Source: Sandaracinaceae bacterium
GTDB taxonomy: Bacteria; Myxococcota_A; Polyangia; Polyangiales; Sandaracinaceae
Assembly (NCBI GenBank): GCA_025056955.1
Contig: JANWYL010000083.1
Coordinates: 1-11,951, forward strand
Direction of reading: 5' to 3'
DNA: 11,951 nucleotides
The position numbers and the translations under genes are program-made. The notes beneath the pieces are model-generated. The model was given only the letters and a program-made list of their open reading frames with translations, had not been told where the DNA came from and did no database searches. This document shows, piece after piece, positions 1 through 6,871 of this stretch (position 1 is the first letter of the stretch; every line of letters starts with the position of its first letter).

Positions 1-63
1 TAAGGGTTGATGGGGCATGCCACAGATGCACAATCGGCTCATCGGGCTTATGTTGTGAATGAA

Positions 64-261
64 ATGAAAATGAAAAGGAAAAAGTTGATTTGTGATGCTT
101 GCGGATCAGAAATCGATGGAGAAGCAGCTGGCCATGGCCTTCTCGTTTTTGTGCGTGGGGATTCAGTGATTTACGAAGAACCGCCACTCTGCGAGCGCTG
201 CGCTTTGGCAATTGGGGTGACTGCCCTCCACCGCTTTGTTGAGGAGGAAGAAGAAGGCTAG
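64..261 (+). CDS. Small zinc-ribbon-like protein, 65 aa
   Basis: Short hypothetical protein with two CxxC pairs about 30 residues apart: C10-x2-C13 near the N-terminus and C43-x2-C46. This is the layout of a four-Cys zinc ribbon. It ends in an acidic run of five Glu. No catalytic motif is visible and I cannot assign a function. Zinc binding is inferred from the Cys pattern. The start is uncertain. ATG at 64 places the first Cys pair about ten residues in, as is usual for such small proteins, but has no clear Shine-Dalgarno. The frame is open upstream to a TTG at 7 and an ATG at 10, the latter with AAGGG three bases before it, so a form 18-19 residues longer is possible. The gene is convergent with the SDR gene, with 16 bp between the stop codons. 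Confidence 0.6.
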   Translation: MKMKRKKLICDACGSEIDGEAAGHGLLVFVRGDSVIYEEPPLCERCALAIGVTALHRFVEEEEEG

Positions 262-277
262 GCCAGAGGATACCGGG

Positions 278-1045
278 TTACGTGATGCTCCAACCGCCGT
301 CAACGACAAAGCACGCACCTGTGATGTAGCTTGACGCATCGCTTGCCAGAAGCAGGGCAAGAGATGCAACATCATCAGGGACTCCGATGCGCTTGATCGC
401 CAGGCGGTTGAGGATTGAGCCGCGAATTTCTTCATTTGAAACGAGGGCTGCTGAAAAGCGGGTGTCGATTAGCCCTGGAGCAATCGCATTGACCCGGATT
501 TGGGCAGGTCCGAGCTCAATCGCCAAGGTGCGCGTCATCGAAATGAGCGCTGCTTTGGTCATGGCATAGATGCCCTGAAGCGGCATTCCCATCATGCCTG
601 CAACCGATGCAATGTTGATGATTGAGCCTGGAGCCTGACGCTCTTGGAGGTGCCTGACGAGAGCGCGAATGGCATAAAAGGGGCCTTTGAGATTGACTTC
701 GAAGGTTTTATCCCAAGCGCTCTCCTCAAGGAGCATCATTGGGCCAAAATAAGGATTTGTGGCTGCGTTGTTCACAAGCACATCGACTTTGCCAAAGCGT
801 TCAACTGCGGAGCGCACCAAGCTTTCAACCTCTTCTTGTCGTCCCACATGACATGGCAAGGCCAAGGCCACTCCGCCCTCTTCGCGAATTTTTTGTGCGA
901 CTTTCTCAAGGCTTTCTCTTTTGCGGGAGGCCAGTACCGTCATCGCGCCGGCTCGCGCAAACGCACGGGCAATCGCCTCACCGATTCCCCGACTCGCCCC
1001 AGTAATGATCGCCACTTTTCCGTTGAGATCGATCTTTACGCTCAT
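278..1045 (-). CDS. SDR family NAD(P)-dependent oxidoreductase
   Basis: Classical short-chain dehydrogenase/reductase of 255 aa, the usual length, predicted to be cytosolic with one Rossmann fold. Visible motifs, numbered from the chosen start: cofactor loop TGASRGIG (15-22), NNAA (92-95), catalytic Asn118 in EVNLKG, Ser147 in NIASVAG, and Tyr160/Lys164 in YAMTK. After these come NAIAPGLIDT (186-195) and a C-terminal GACFVVDGG strand. The fold resembles FabG and DHRS4-like carbonyl reductases. The substrate (3-oxoacyl, alcohol or ketone) cannot be read from sequence. A longer frame opens with TTG at 1069, but the ATG at 1045 has AAAGG at good spacing and puts the glycine motif at its usual distance, so I chose it. 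It lies 69 bp downstream of the membrane protein gene on the same strand and may be co-transcribed. I see no sign it belongs to a fatty-acid operon. Confidence 0.94.
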   Translation of the reverse strand: MSVKIDLNGKVAIITGASRGIGEAIARAFARAGAMTVLASRKRESLEKVAQKIREEGGVALALPCHVGRQEEVESLVRSAVERFGKVDVLVNNAATNPYFGPMMLLEESAWDKTFEVNLKGPFYAIRALVRHLQERQAPGSIINIASVAGMMGMPLQGIYAMTKAALISMTRTLAIELGPAQIRVNAIAPGLIDTRFSAALVSNEEIRGSILNRLAIKRIGVPDDVASLALLLASDASSYITGACFVVDGGWSIT

Positions 1046-1114
1046 AGGGCCTTTGTGTTGATTTTTCAAACCCCGCGCAAGGATGAATTGACAAAGGCAT
1101 TGCCGCTCAATCCA

Positions 1115-1612
1115 TTACTGCTTGTTGGGCACAGGCACAGGATTTTTGGCTCTTGGGCGAGGTGAAGCTTTGGGCGTGTCAAACGATTTATCGAGCTCAA
1201 GTAAAAATGAAAGCGGCAACGTGCAAGCAATCAGCGCGAGGGTGGGTGATTTCAGCCATGACTCTGGGGGAGCAATGGAGAGTGAGAAGAAACCACTGTC
1301 ATAAAGCCATTTATAGAGGCCAGTGGGCAAGGAGGTGTCAAGATATCTGCATGCGAGCCAATAGAACAAAGAGCCAACGAGAAGGCCTCCAATCGCTTTG
1401 AGCAAAGCCTCAAGCCAAGCGCCTTCTTTCCAGGGGAGAGGAGCAGCCAAGATTCCTGCCGTACCGCAGCCTCCTCCAATCAAAAGATAAGCGAGGACCG
1501 AGCCTTGGGCGATGGACCAACCCCACCTATGTTCCACGAGGTAACCGATGCCTCCACTTAGAAAAACGCTTTTTAACAAGCCCCAAAACGCGGCCTTGAA
1601 CACTCGGAACAC
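1115..1612 (-). CDS. Predicted multi-pass membrane protein, 165 aa
   Basis: Unrecognised small integral membrane protein. I see about four hydrophobic segments, near residues 8-25, 34-57, 68-90 and 121-139, with a Gly-rich second helix (LIGGGCGTAG). A short basic, Pro-rich tail (about 146-165) ends in repeated PVP. No transporter or enzyme signature is evident, so I name no function. The start is GTG at 1612; a second in-frame GTG nine bases downstream is equally possible, and neither has a convincing Shine-Dalgarno. The gene is transcribed away from the glycosyltransferase gene across a 91-bp divergent region and precedes the SDR gene on the same strand. The frame is consistently hydrophobic and the region carries no better alternative frame, which supports real coding. 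Confidence 0.72.
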   Translation of the reverse strand: MFRVFKAAFWGLLKSVFLSGGIGYLVEHRWGWSIAQGSVLAYLLIGGGCGTAGILAAPLPWKEGAWLEALLKAIGGLLVGSLFYWLACRYLDTSLPTGLYKWLYDSGFFSLSIAPPESWLKSPTLALIACTLPLSFLLELDKSFDTPKASPRPRAKNPVPVPNKQ

Positions 1613-1703
1613 TTGTAAAATCTAGTAGAAGGCCGAGGGGTGATCAATCTCCTCGCTTCCTTCCAACCGAAAGGAATCCGTTTTCAGCCAATGGGCGAAA
1701 GGC
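1613..1703. promoter_or_regulatory. Divergent intergenic region with two small inverted repeats
   Basis: This 91-bp gap separates the membrane-protein gene (-) from the glycosyltransferase gene (+), so it should hold promoters or leaders for both. Two small hairpins can be drawn. CGAGG at 1634-1638 pairs with CCTCG at 1651-1655, and TTCCTT at 1657-1662 pairs with AAGGAA at 1671-1676 around an 8-nt loop. Neither is followed by a T-run, so they are not obvious terminators. I found no convincing -35/-10 pair. A regulatory role is inference from position only. Confidence 0.3.
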
Positions 1704-2699
1704 ATGGACGGAAAGCGAAAAGACATTGGAGTTGTTGTGATTGGCAGAAACGAAGGGGAGCGGCTCATTCGTTGCCTGGGCTCTGTCAAGCGAGAGGTCG
1801 ACCAGGTGGTTTATGTTGATTCGGGGTCAGCCGATGGATCTCCTGAACGTGCCCGCTCGATTGGGGTGAGGGTGCTCGAGCTTGACAAAAGCATTCCTTT
1901 TACTGCTGCAAGGGCGCGAAATGAGGGCTTGGCAGAATTGATCAAGGCGAGTCCTGAATTGGACAAGGTTCAGTTCATAGACGGAGATTGTGAGCTTGTA
2001 GAGGGGTGGCTTGAAAGAGCGGCAACTGTCCTCGACTCGAGACCGGAGGTTGCGGTGGTGTGTGGGCGCCGGCGGGAACGCCATCCGGAACGCAGCATTT
2101 ATAACCGCGCCATTGATGTGGAATGGAATACTCCAATTGGTGAAGCCAAGGCATGTGGGGGCGATGCGATGATGCGAGTGCAAGCATTTCTTGAGGTGGG
2201 AGGCTTTGATCCCACCTTGATTGCTGGGGAAGAGCCTGAGTTGTGCCTTCGCTTGCGGCGGCGCGGCTGGAAGGTCTTGCGCATCGACTGCGACATGACT
2301 TGGCATGATGCAGCCATCTATCGTTTTGGGCAGTGGTGGAAACGGGCACTGCGCTCTGGCTACGCCTATGCAGAAGGTGCAGCGCGCTACGGTCGTGATC
2401 CAGAGCGCTACTGCGTTCGAGAACAGCGCCGCATCCTTTGGTGGGGTGGAGTTTTGCCTTGTGTGGCGATTGGAGCAGCCCCTTTTACTCGAGGCATTTC
2501 CCTCGCATCGTTTGGTGCCTATCCCTTGAGCGCTTACCGTGTCTATCGCTCCCTGCGCAAACGCGGGATCGATCATGAGAGTGCAAGCGCATACGCCATT
2601 TTGATCACAGTTGGAAAATTTGCTGAAATGGCGGGGATTCTCCTCTATTGGCGAGATCGATTGAAACAGCGCAAAAGAAAAATCATCGAGTATAAGTGA
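1704..2699 (+). CDS. Family 2 glycosyltransferase
   Basis: GT-A fold glycosyltransferase of 331 aa that transfers a sugar from a nucleotide-sugar donor. The N-terminal strand VVVIGRNEGERL (about 10-21) and VDSGSADGS (38-46) form the nucleotide-binding half. The metal-binding DxD motif is D93-G-D95. GGDAMMR (152-158), VGGFDP (165-170) and GEEPELCLRLRRRGW (175-189) match the acceptor-site and catalytic-acid region of the GT2 family. A WHDAA segment and a basic helix follow, then two to three moderately hydrophobic stretches (about 245-280 and 298-315) suggesting membrane association at the cytoplasmic face. The ATG at 1704 has GAAAGG almost touching it, which is close for a Shine-Dalgarno, but no earlier in-frame start is available. 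It lies 70 bp upstream of crtB on the same strand. GT2 enzymes such as CrtQ glycosylate carotenoid acids, so a carotenoid role is possible but unproven; polysaccharide synthesis is the main alternative. Confidence 0.92.
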   Translation: MDGKRKDIGVVVIGRNEGERLIRCLGSVKREVDQVVYVDSGSADGSPERARSIGVRVLELDKSIPFTAARARNEGLAELIKASPELDKVQFIDGDCELVEGWLERAATVLDSRPEVAVVCGRRRERHPERSIYNRAIDVEWNTPIGEAKACGGDAMMRVQAFLEVGGFDPTLIAGEEPELCLRLRRRGWKVLRIDCDMTWHDAAIYRFGQWWKRALRSGYAYAEGAARYGRDPERYCVREQRRILWWGGVLPCVAIGAAPFTRGISLASFGAYPLSAYRVYRSLRKRGIDHESASAYAILITVGKFAEMAGILLYWRDRLKQRKRKIIEYK

Positions 2700-2769
2700 C
2701 AAGAAGCCACCGCAATGTGTGTCATCTTCACACTGAGCGAAAAGAGGTGATTAAGGGAAAACTTCAACC

Positions 2770-3714
2770 ATGCTCGAGATCAGTCCAGGCGATCTTTCAG
2801 AGTGTAGAGCGATTTTGTCGCGGGGCTCAAAGAGCTTTTCGCTTGCTGCTTCTTTTTTGGGAAAAAATGCGACCGATGCCCTTTCTGCCCTTTATGCATT
2901 TTGCCGGATCTCAGATGACGCGATCGATGAAAGCACTGCACCTGCCCAAGCCCTCGACTCCCTTTTGGAGAGGGTGGAGGAGGCCTTCCAAGGCAGACCT
3001 CAGCCGCAGCCCGCCGATCGGGCCTTGGCCTGGCTTTTTTGCGCGCACTCCCTGCCCCGTGCCCCGATTGATGCTTTGCTCGAGGGATACCGCTGGGACG
3101 TTGAGGAAAGGAGCTATCACACGCTGTCTGACACCATTTCTTATGCAGTTCGCGTTGCCGGTTCAGTGGGAGTGGCTTCGAGTTGGCTTCTCGGCAGAAG
3201 AGAGCCCGAGCTTCTTGCCAGGGCTTGTGAGCTTGGGGTTGCGATGCAGCTTACAAACATTGCTCGCGATGTTGGCGAGGATGCGAGACGGGGGCGCATC
3301 TATCTTCCTCTTGAGTGGCTCGAGATGGATGAGGACGAAAAGCGTGCCTGGCTTGCTTGTCCTCTTCCAACGACCCAAGTCAGGCGGGCCACTTTGCGAT
3401 TGATTGAACAAGCGGAGGAGCTTTACGAGAGGGCAGAAAGAGGCATCCCTTTTTTGCCTTGGCGTGCAAGGACTGGGGTTCGTGTGGCCCGCCACCTCTA
3501 CGCAAGAATTGGTGCGATTGTCAAAAAGCGCGGTGGGGATGGCGTCACGAAACGGGCTTTCACCCTTCCATCCGAAAAGGCCTTGTGCATTGTTCGGGCC
3601 CTGGCTGAGGAGATTTTCAGTGTGTTCGATCTGCAAAATGCATCGCGTCAACTTCGGGAGTTACCCCCCTTGCCTGAGGCGGCATGGCTCATTCAGGCGT
3701 GCTTTCGTCATTGA
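2770..3714 (+). CDS. crtB: Phytoene synthase (squalene/phytoene synthase family)
   Basis: Predicted to condense two geranylgeranyl diphosphates head-to-head into phytoene, the first committed step of carotenoid synthesis. At 314 aa it has normal length. The prenyl-transferase motifs are intact: GSKSFSLAASFL (19-30), the first Asp-rich motif D49-D50-x2-D53 after ALYAFCR, EGYRWDVEER (105-114), YAVRVAGSVGV (125-135), and the second motif QLTNIARDVGEDARRGRIYLP (160-180) with N163, D167 and D171. The SKSF and RVAGSVG wording fits CrtB better than the hopanoid enzymes HpnC/HpnD, though squalene synthase activity cannot be excluded from sequence. The ATG at 2770 has AAGGG about 12 bases upstream, a wide spacing. 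The leader carries a small GTGTG/CACAC hairpin (2717-2733). No desaturase, cyclase or GGPP synthase lies nearby, so the rest of the pathway must be encoded elsewhere. Its stop lies 4 bp from that of the next gene, which is convergent. Confidence 0.94.
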   Translation: MLEISPGDLSECRAILSRGSKSFSLAASFLGKNATDALSALYAFCRISDDAIDESTAPAQALDSLLERVEEAFQGRPQPQPADRALAWLFCAHSLPRAPIDALLEGYRWDVEERSYHTLSDTISYAVRVAGSVGVASSWLLGRREPELLARACELGVAMQLTNIARDVGEDARRGRIYLPLEWLEMDEDEKRAWLACPLPTTQVRRATLRLIEQAEELYERAERGIPFLPWRARTGVRVARHLYARIGAIVKKRGGDGVTKRAFTLPSEKALCIVRALAEEIFSVFDLQNASRQLRELPPLPEAAWLIQACFRH

Positions 3715-3718
3715 GAGT

Positions 3719-4732
3719 TCACTCGAAATGTATTTCTGCCACTCCTCCCCCAAGGCGGTGCCAGCTCCGCACAATGAAACGCAGCCGTTCGACTGCATCG
3801 ACCTTGATCTCATGCTCGATGGGTTTGCGATCGGTTGAAAAGGGCATCCACCCTTCGATGCGCTTTGCAATCTTTTGATTTGACCACACTTCAAGGAGGT
3901 AGTCTCGCGTTGCGCGGTCAAAGTGCGGTTCATTGCAGGCGTTGGTGATCAAAACCCGCTCGATGCGGCGCGGTGGATGAATCCGAAGCTCAATCCAGCC
4001 GCTCCGGTGGTCAGGAAGAAGCCATTCGGTTTTTGGGTTTCCATCGACTGCCCACTCGGGCCCCCACTCCTTGCCAGCGCCAAATTTTGAAGAAGCACTC
4101 ACAAAAACCCCCTCAGGTTCATGCGTCAGCCACCATGCCAGAAGCGCAGTTCCAAAGAGAAGGGTCACGAACCAAAGGAGACGCCTTTTTTTTCTCCTGA
4201 TCCACCCATCGGGAGCAATTGTGACGGGATAGATGGCTGAATCGATGAGCGCTCTGGCATGGAGCACCCGATGGAGGCGCTCAAGTTCTTGGGGGGTGAT
4301 GTCGCGATCAAATGAGGGAGGAGGATGCTCGGCGAGGTCCTCAAGAAGGATTCCAATCGCTTGAACTTTGGCCTGGTTGATTCCTTTTGCGATGAGGGCC
4401 TTTTGCCAGGGTTCGAGAGAATTTTCTTTTGGAGCTGGAGCACGGCTTGGATTGCCAGGGGAAGCAATGCCCTCTTCAATCGATTGAGTGGCTTGGATTG
4501 CTTCTTCAAGGGCCGAGAGGGCCATTCGGAAGGCTTCGGCAGGGTGGCCTGCATCGAGCAAGCGCTCTGCGGCCTCGGCTCGTTGGCGGCTGAGCCCTAT
4601 GTGCGCGCGCACGGCTTTTCGCAGGGCTTCTGGAGTGAGGCGCGCTTCTTTAAGCCGCTGTTCAAAGGTGAAAAAATCGACAAATGTCCTCAACCACCTC
4701 ACTTGAAGGGGAGACCCCAGCAATTGGGCCAT
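3719..4732 (-). CDS. Single-pass membrane protein with C-terminal discoidin-like (F5/8 type C / NADase-type) domain
   Basis: Hypothetical protein of 337 aa in three parts. Residues 1-170 are helical and charged, with two Ala/Leu/Glu-rich stretches (about 35-90 and 108-165) and no signal peptide. A basic patch IRRKKRR (178-184) leads into one transmembrane helix at about 185-202, so the helical part should be cytoplasmic and the C-terminus periplasmic. Residues 210-337 resemble a discoidin-like beta-sandwich: SASSKFG near its start, AVDGNPKTEW (228-237), a WIELRI strand (246-251), ITNACN (262-267), and a final strand ending VAEIHFE. Such folds usually bind glycans or other ligands; the ligand here is unknown. 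The ATG at 4732 has a weak Shine-Dalgarno. The gene lies 39 bp downstream of the outer-membrane protein gene and is probably co-transcribed with it. The domain call rests on pattern recognition and needs a profile search. Confidence 0.83.
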   Translation of the reverse strand: MAQLLGSPLQVRWLRTFVDFFTFEQRLKEARLTPEALRKAVRAHIGLSRQRAEAAERLLDAGHPAEAFRMALSALEEAIQATQSIEEGIASPGNPSRAPAPKENSLEPWQKALIAKGINQAKVQAIGILLEDLAEHPPPSFDRDITPQELERLHRVLHARALIDSAIYPVTIAPDGWIRRKKRRLLWFVTLLFGTALLAWWLTHEPEGVFVSASSKFGAGKEWGPEWAVDGNPKTEWLLPDHRSGWIELRIHPPRRIERVLITNACNEPHFDRATRDYLLEVWSNQKIAKRIEGWMPFSTDRKPIEHEIKVDAVERLRFIVRSWHRLGGGVAEIHFE

Positions 4733-4771
4733 GCAATTTCGTGGCTCAAGGGTGAATTGGGATCAAGAAGC

Positions 4772-5281
4772 CTATTCCAAGCGCACTCCGAGTCGAAGCA
4801 TCCCTTGCCCAATCAAAGGCACTGCCTCGATTTCTGTCCAAACCCATCCGACCCTTCCTTCAATGCCAATGAAAACGTCGAAAGAAACAAAAAACTCAGC
4901 TCCTAGAAGCAAAACAGTCTCAAGCACACCCATCCAACCGCTTTTGCGAAATTTTGCCTCCCGATGGCCTACACCCGCACCTAGCCCAATCCCAAAATAG
5001 GGGATAAGGGCAATCACATCGATTCGGTGGAGCACATCAAAGCTTCCACCGATGCGCACCCAATCAGTCCCATGCATGATTCCCTGCAACCGATAGCGGA
5101 TATCCCATCCCAAGGCGACTCCCAAGCTCCCGCCACCTTCGACTGAAACAGCATGGGGGGCGTAAGGTGTATCTCCAGCAATTCCAACGTATCCCCCTCC
5201 TCCCCACACACTTCCTTCTGCATGGACTTTTTTGGGAAAGGCCAAAAAAAGTAAGGTGCAAAGTGTCCCACACCACCTCAT
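4772..5281 (-). CDS. Small outer-membrane beta-barrel-like protein, 169 aa
   Basis: A typical signal peptide opens the protein: MR, a hydrophobic core CGTLCTLLFLAF, and a VHA site near residue 21 for signal peptidase I. The mature part is about 148 aa, Gly-rich, with alternating hydrophobic and polar residues in short strands (for example VGIAGD, GGGSLGVALGWDIRY, IPYFGIGLGAGVGHR, FIGIEGRVGWVW, MLRLGVRLE). This is the texture of an eight-stranded outer-membrane barrel of the OmpA/OmpW/PagP size class. It ends in Leu-Glu rather than the aromatic residue common in Proteobacteria. No enzyme residues stand out, so I leave the function open. The ATG at 5281 gives a complete signal peptide. Upstream is an AT-rich 252-bp gap that probably holds its promoter; the discoidin-domain gene follows 39 bp downstream. 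Confidence 0.78.
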   Translation of the reverse strand: MRWCGTLCTLLFLAFPKKVHAEGSVWGGGGYVGIAGDTPYAPHAVSVEGGGSLGVALGWDIRYRLQGIMHGTDWVRIGGSFDVLHRIDVIALIPYFGIGLGAGVGHREAKFRKSGWMGVLETVLLLGAEFFVSFDVFIGIEGRVGWVWTEIEAVPLIGQGMLRLGVRLE

Positions 5282-5533
5282 GTCGGGCCTAGCGTTTTCA
5301 CCAATTTTGTCTCTTTATGGGTACGTGCAGAAATCTGATTTTATGCTTTCTCATGAAGATTAAGATTAACGAGCAAATGTAATCAAAACCAATTCTTCTT
5401 TGCGAAAACTCTCAAAGACATCAAATTCTTCCAATCGCTCAACTCAAGCAAACGCTAAAAAAGAATGTAAAAATACCGCTTGCTTTTGCAAAAATACATG
5501 AGAGCAGCATCGTTCTCCTCGCTTTTCACAACC
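5282..5533. promoter_or_regulatory. AT-rich intergenic region upstream of the barrel protein gene
   Basis: This 252-bp gap is clearly more AT-rich than the coding DNA around it. It separates the zinc-ribbon membrane protein gene from the barrel protein gene, both on the minus strand, so it should hold the terminator of the first and the promoter of the second. On the minus strand TTGATT (5386-5381) and TTAATC (5363-5358) lie 17 bp apart. This is only a loose match to a sigma-70 promoter and would leave a leader of roughly 70 nt. No clean terminator hairpin with a T-run was found. Confidence 0.3.
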
Positions 5534-6721
5534 TCAATCACCTCCTCCGTTGCCATTTCCATTTCCACCATCTCCATTCCCATCGCCTTCACTCCCCTCG
5601 CCCACATCCACATTTCCGTTGCCATTGTCTTTCTCATCGAAACTTGAATATAAAAGACCTAAACCTAAAGCCATGGCAAGACGATTGGCAATAACCTTAT
5701 CGCGTCCGTTCGAAACGGACCTTAGTTTCTTTAAAATGTTGAGCGGGTCTTGAATCGATAGGCTTGCGACGAGTTGTTCTCCTTGGAGTTCTCGAATGAT
5801 TTCGTTCCCTGACTGAAGCGTTTTGAGAAGCGTGCTTCGAATGGCTTTTTTTTCAAGCTCTCTATCAATCGTTTCTCCGCCGCGAAGTCGCTCTCTTGTT
5901 GAAATGGTTGCTTGGATCACTGCTTCGATCGGTATGCCTGGAGCATTTGGAAGATGAAGGAAGACAAAGCGCTGCTGAATGGGAGCATCAATCTGAGTAC
6001 GATGCGGCATTCGGTAGGCGCTGTATGATGTGGGAATTTGGCTTTGGTTGCCATCGCCATTTTTTCTAAAAGAGAGTCTTCTTACCTTAACAATGCTCAT
6101 GGACAAAGTTTCTTTTTCATGCAATTCGCGGAGGATTGTGAGTAACCATTGAGGGATGGCTTGAATTTCCTCCAGTGTCAACACGTCGCTTGTAAAATCC
6201 TTAACTTGTTTTATTTCGATTGAAAGCGCATTGTAATCTTTTAAAAGAAAAGAAACGAATTTTTTGTGTGAATTTGTGGCTTGAAAGACAGTGATACCAA
6301 CTGGGCTAAAGAATTGCGCTCTGAAAAAAAGAAAAAAAAGAAAAAGAAAAATAAAAGGCATGATAGAAAGGAAAATCTCAATAAGAGAAAGATTGAGAAA
6401 AACAAAATAAGCACAAACGATGCTGATCCCTAGCACCCAAAAAAGCAGACACTCAATCACGTGGCCCAATTCAAGGTATGCTGTTAAGCGGGAATCGAGA
6501 GGTGCACCGCAACCCGCGCACAACTCAGAGGATCCGATGGGGGTCGAGCAGAATGGGCATCGGTTGCCGAGGCGAGCAAGTTCTCTTGCCACGCCCTTAG
6601 GGAGCAACGTTGTGGGGTGAGTCGCTCTTTTTTCAGAAGAGAGAAAAGGTTTCGGGCCTTTTTCAGGTGCGGAACCTGTATCTGCTTGTGGGGGATTTTG
6701 ATTATCCTCCTCAGAGGCCAT
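5534..6721 (-). CDS. Zinc-ribbon membrane protein with Gly/Asn-rich tail, 395 aa
   Basis: Unrecognised protein with a clear modular build. Residues 1-50 are polar and disordered-looking. A zinc ribbon follows: C55-x2-C58 and C68-x2-C71 (RCPFCSTPIG and LCAGCGAPL), the double-zinc-ribbon type seen in many bacterial membrane proteins. Two adjacent transmembrane helices lie at about 89-110 and 113-133, the second almost pure Phe/Leu/Ile. Residues 150-360 are a charged, mixed alpha/beta region with no motif I recognise. The last 30 residues (366-395) are nearly all Gly, Asn, Asp and Glu. The ATG at 6721 has only a weak GGGA upstream; no better in-frame start is visible. A 150-bp gap separates it from the cysteine-rich lipoprotein gene on the same strand. 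A membrane sensor or assembly role is possible, but nothing in the sequence shows it. Confidence 0.83.
   Translation of the reverse strand: MASEEDNQNPPQADTGSAPEKGPKPFLSSEKRATHPTTLLPKGVARELARLGNRCPFCSTPIGSSELCAGCGAPLDSRLTAYLELGHVIECLLFWVLGISIVCAYFVFLNLSLIEIFLSIMPFIFLFLFFLFFRAQFFSPVGITVFQATNSHKKFVSFLLKDYNALSIEIKQVKDFTSDVLTLEEIQAIPQWLLTILRELHEKETLSMSIVKVRRLSFRKNGDGNQSQIPTSYSAYRMPHRTQIDAPIQQRFVFLHLPNAPGIPIEAVIQATISTRERLRGGETIDRELEKKAIRSTLLKTLQSGNEIIRELQGEQLVASLSIQDPLNILKKLRSVSNGRDKVIANRLAMALGLGLLYSSFDEKDNGNGNVDVGEGSEGDGNGDGGNGNGNGGGD
5537..5626 (-). repeat. Low-complexity tract encoding a Gly/Asn/Asp-rich C-terminal tail
   Basis: These 90 bp encode the last 30 residues of the zinc-ribbon membrane protein, made of irregular NG, DG and GG units. 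On the plus strand the DNA reads as degenerate 6-base units of the CCATTT / CCATCT / CCATTG type. Such tracts can change length by replication slippage. The units are imperfect, so I call this compositional repetition rather than a perfect tandem repeat. Confidence 0.6.
6324..6351 (-). repeat. Homopolymer-rich tract (A7, A8, A5, A5) inside a coding region
   Basis: On the plus strand four A-runs of 7, 8, 5 and 5 bases are separated by single G residues. On the coding strand these are T-runs encoding the Phe/Leu-rich second transmembrane helix of the zinc-ribbon membrane protein. Runs of 7-8 identical bases are prone to slippage, and a one-base change would truncate the protein just after its membrane helices. 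Whether variation occurs cannot be seen here. Confidence 0.6.
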
Positions 6722-6871
6722 GCGCTATATTCCCACCCCTTGCCACCTCAGCAACATAAGCTTTTGCTCAGAAAGGATGCTGGCACAAAAGCAAGGGTAC
6801 ATTGACAATCCACATGCTTTCAAATGGCTTTGTTACCTGCCCTGGAAGGTGGGTGCGCTGTGAATAGGCTT

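Noticed and set aside
644..1165. 173-codon plus-strand frame opposite the SDR gene
   Set aside because: It is antisense to a complete, motif-verified SDR and its product shows no domain or signal.
1827..2702. 291-codon open frame on the minus strand opposite the glycosyltransferase gene
   Set aside because: The plus-strand frame carries all GT2 motifs. The antisense product has no domain, many Cys and Pro in random arrangement, and no start signal, so it is a shadow frame.
2696..3403. 235-codon plus-strand frame overlapping crtB in another phase
   Set aside because: crtB motifs are intact in their own frame across the whole stretch. The overlapping product is Arg/Ser/Pro-rich without a recognisable fold.
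6760..6792. Inverted repeat GCTTTTG / CAAAAGC in the gap after the Cys-rich lipoprotein gene
   Set aside because: The stem is 7 bp with a 19-nt loop and no T-run follows on either strand. It is too weak to call a terminator.
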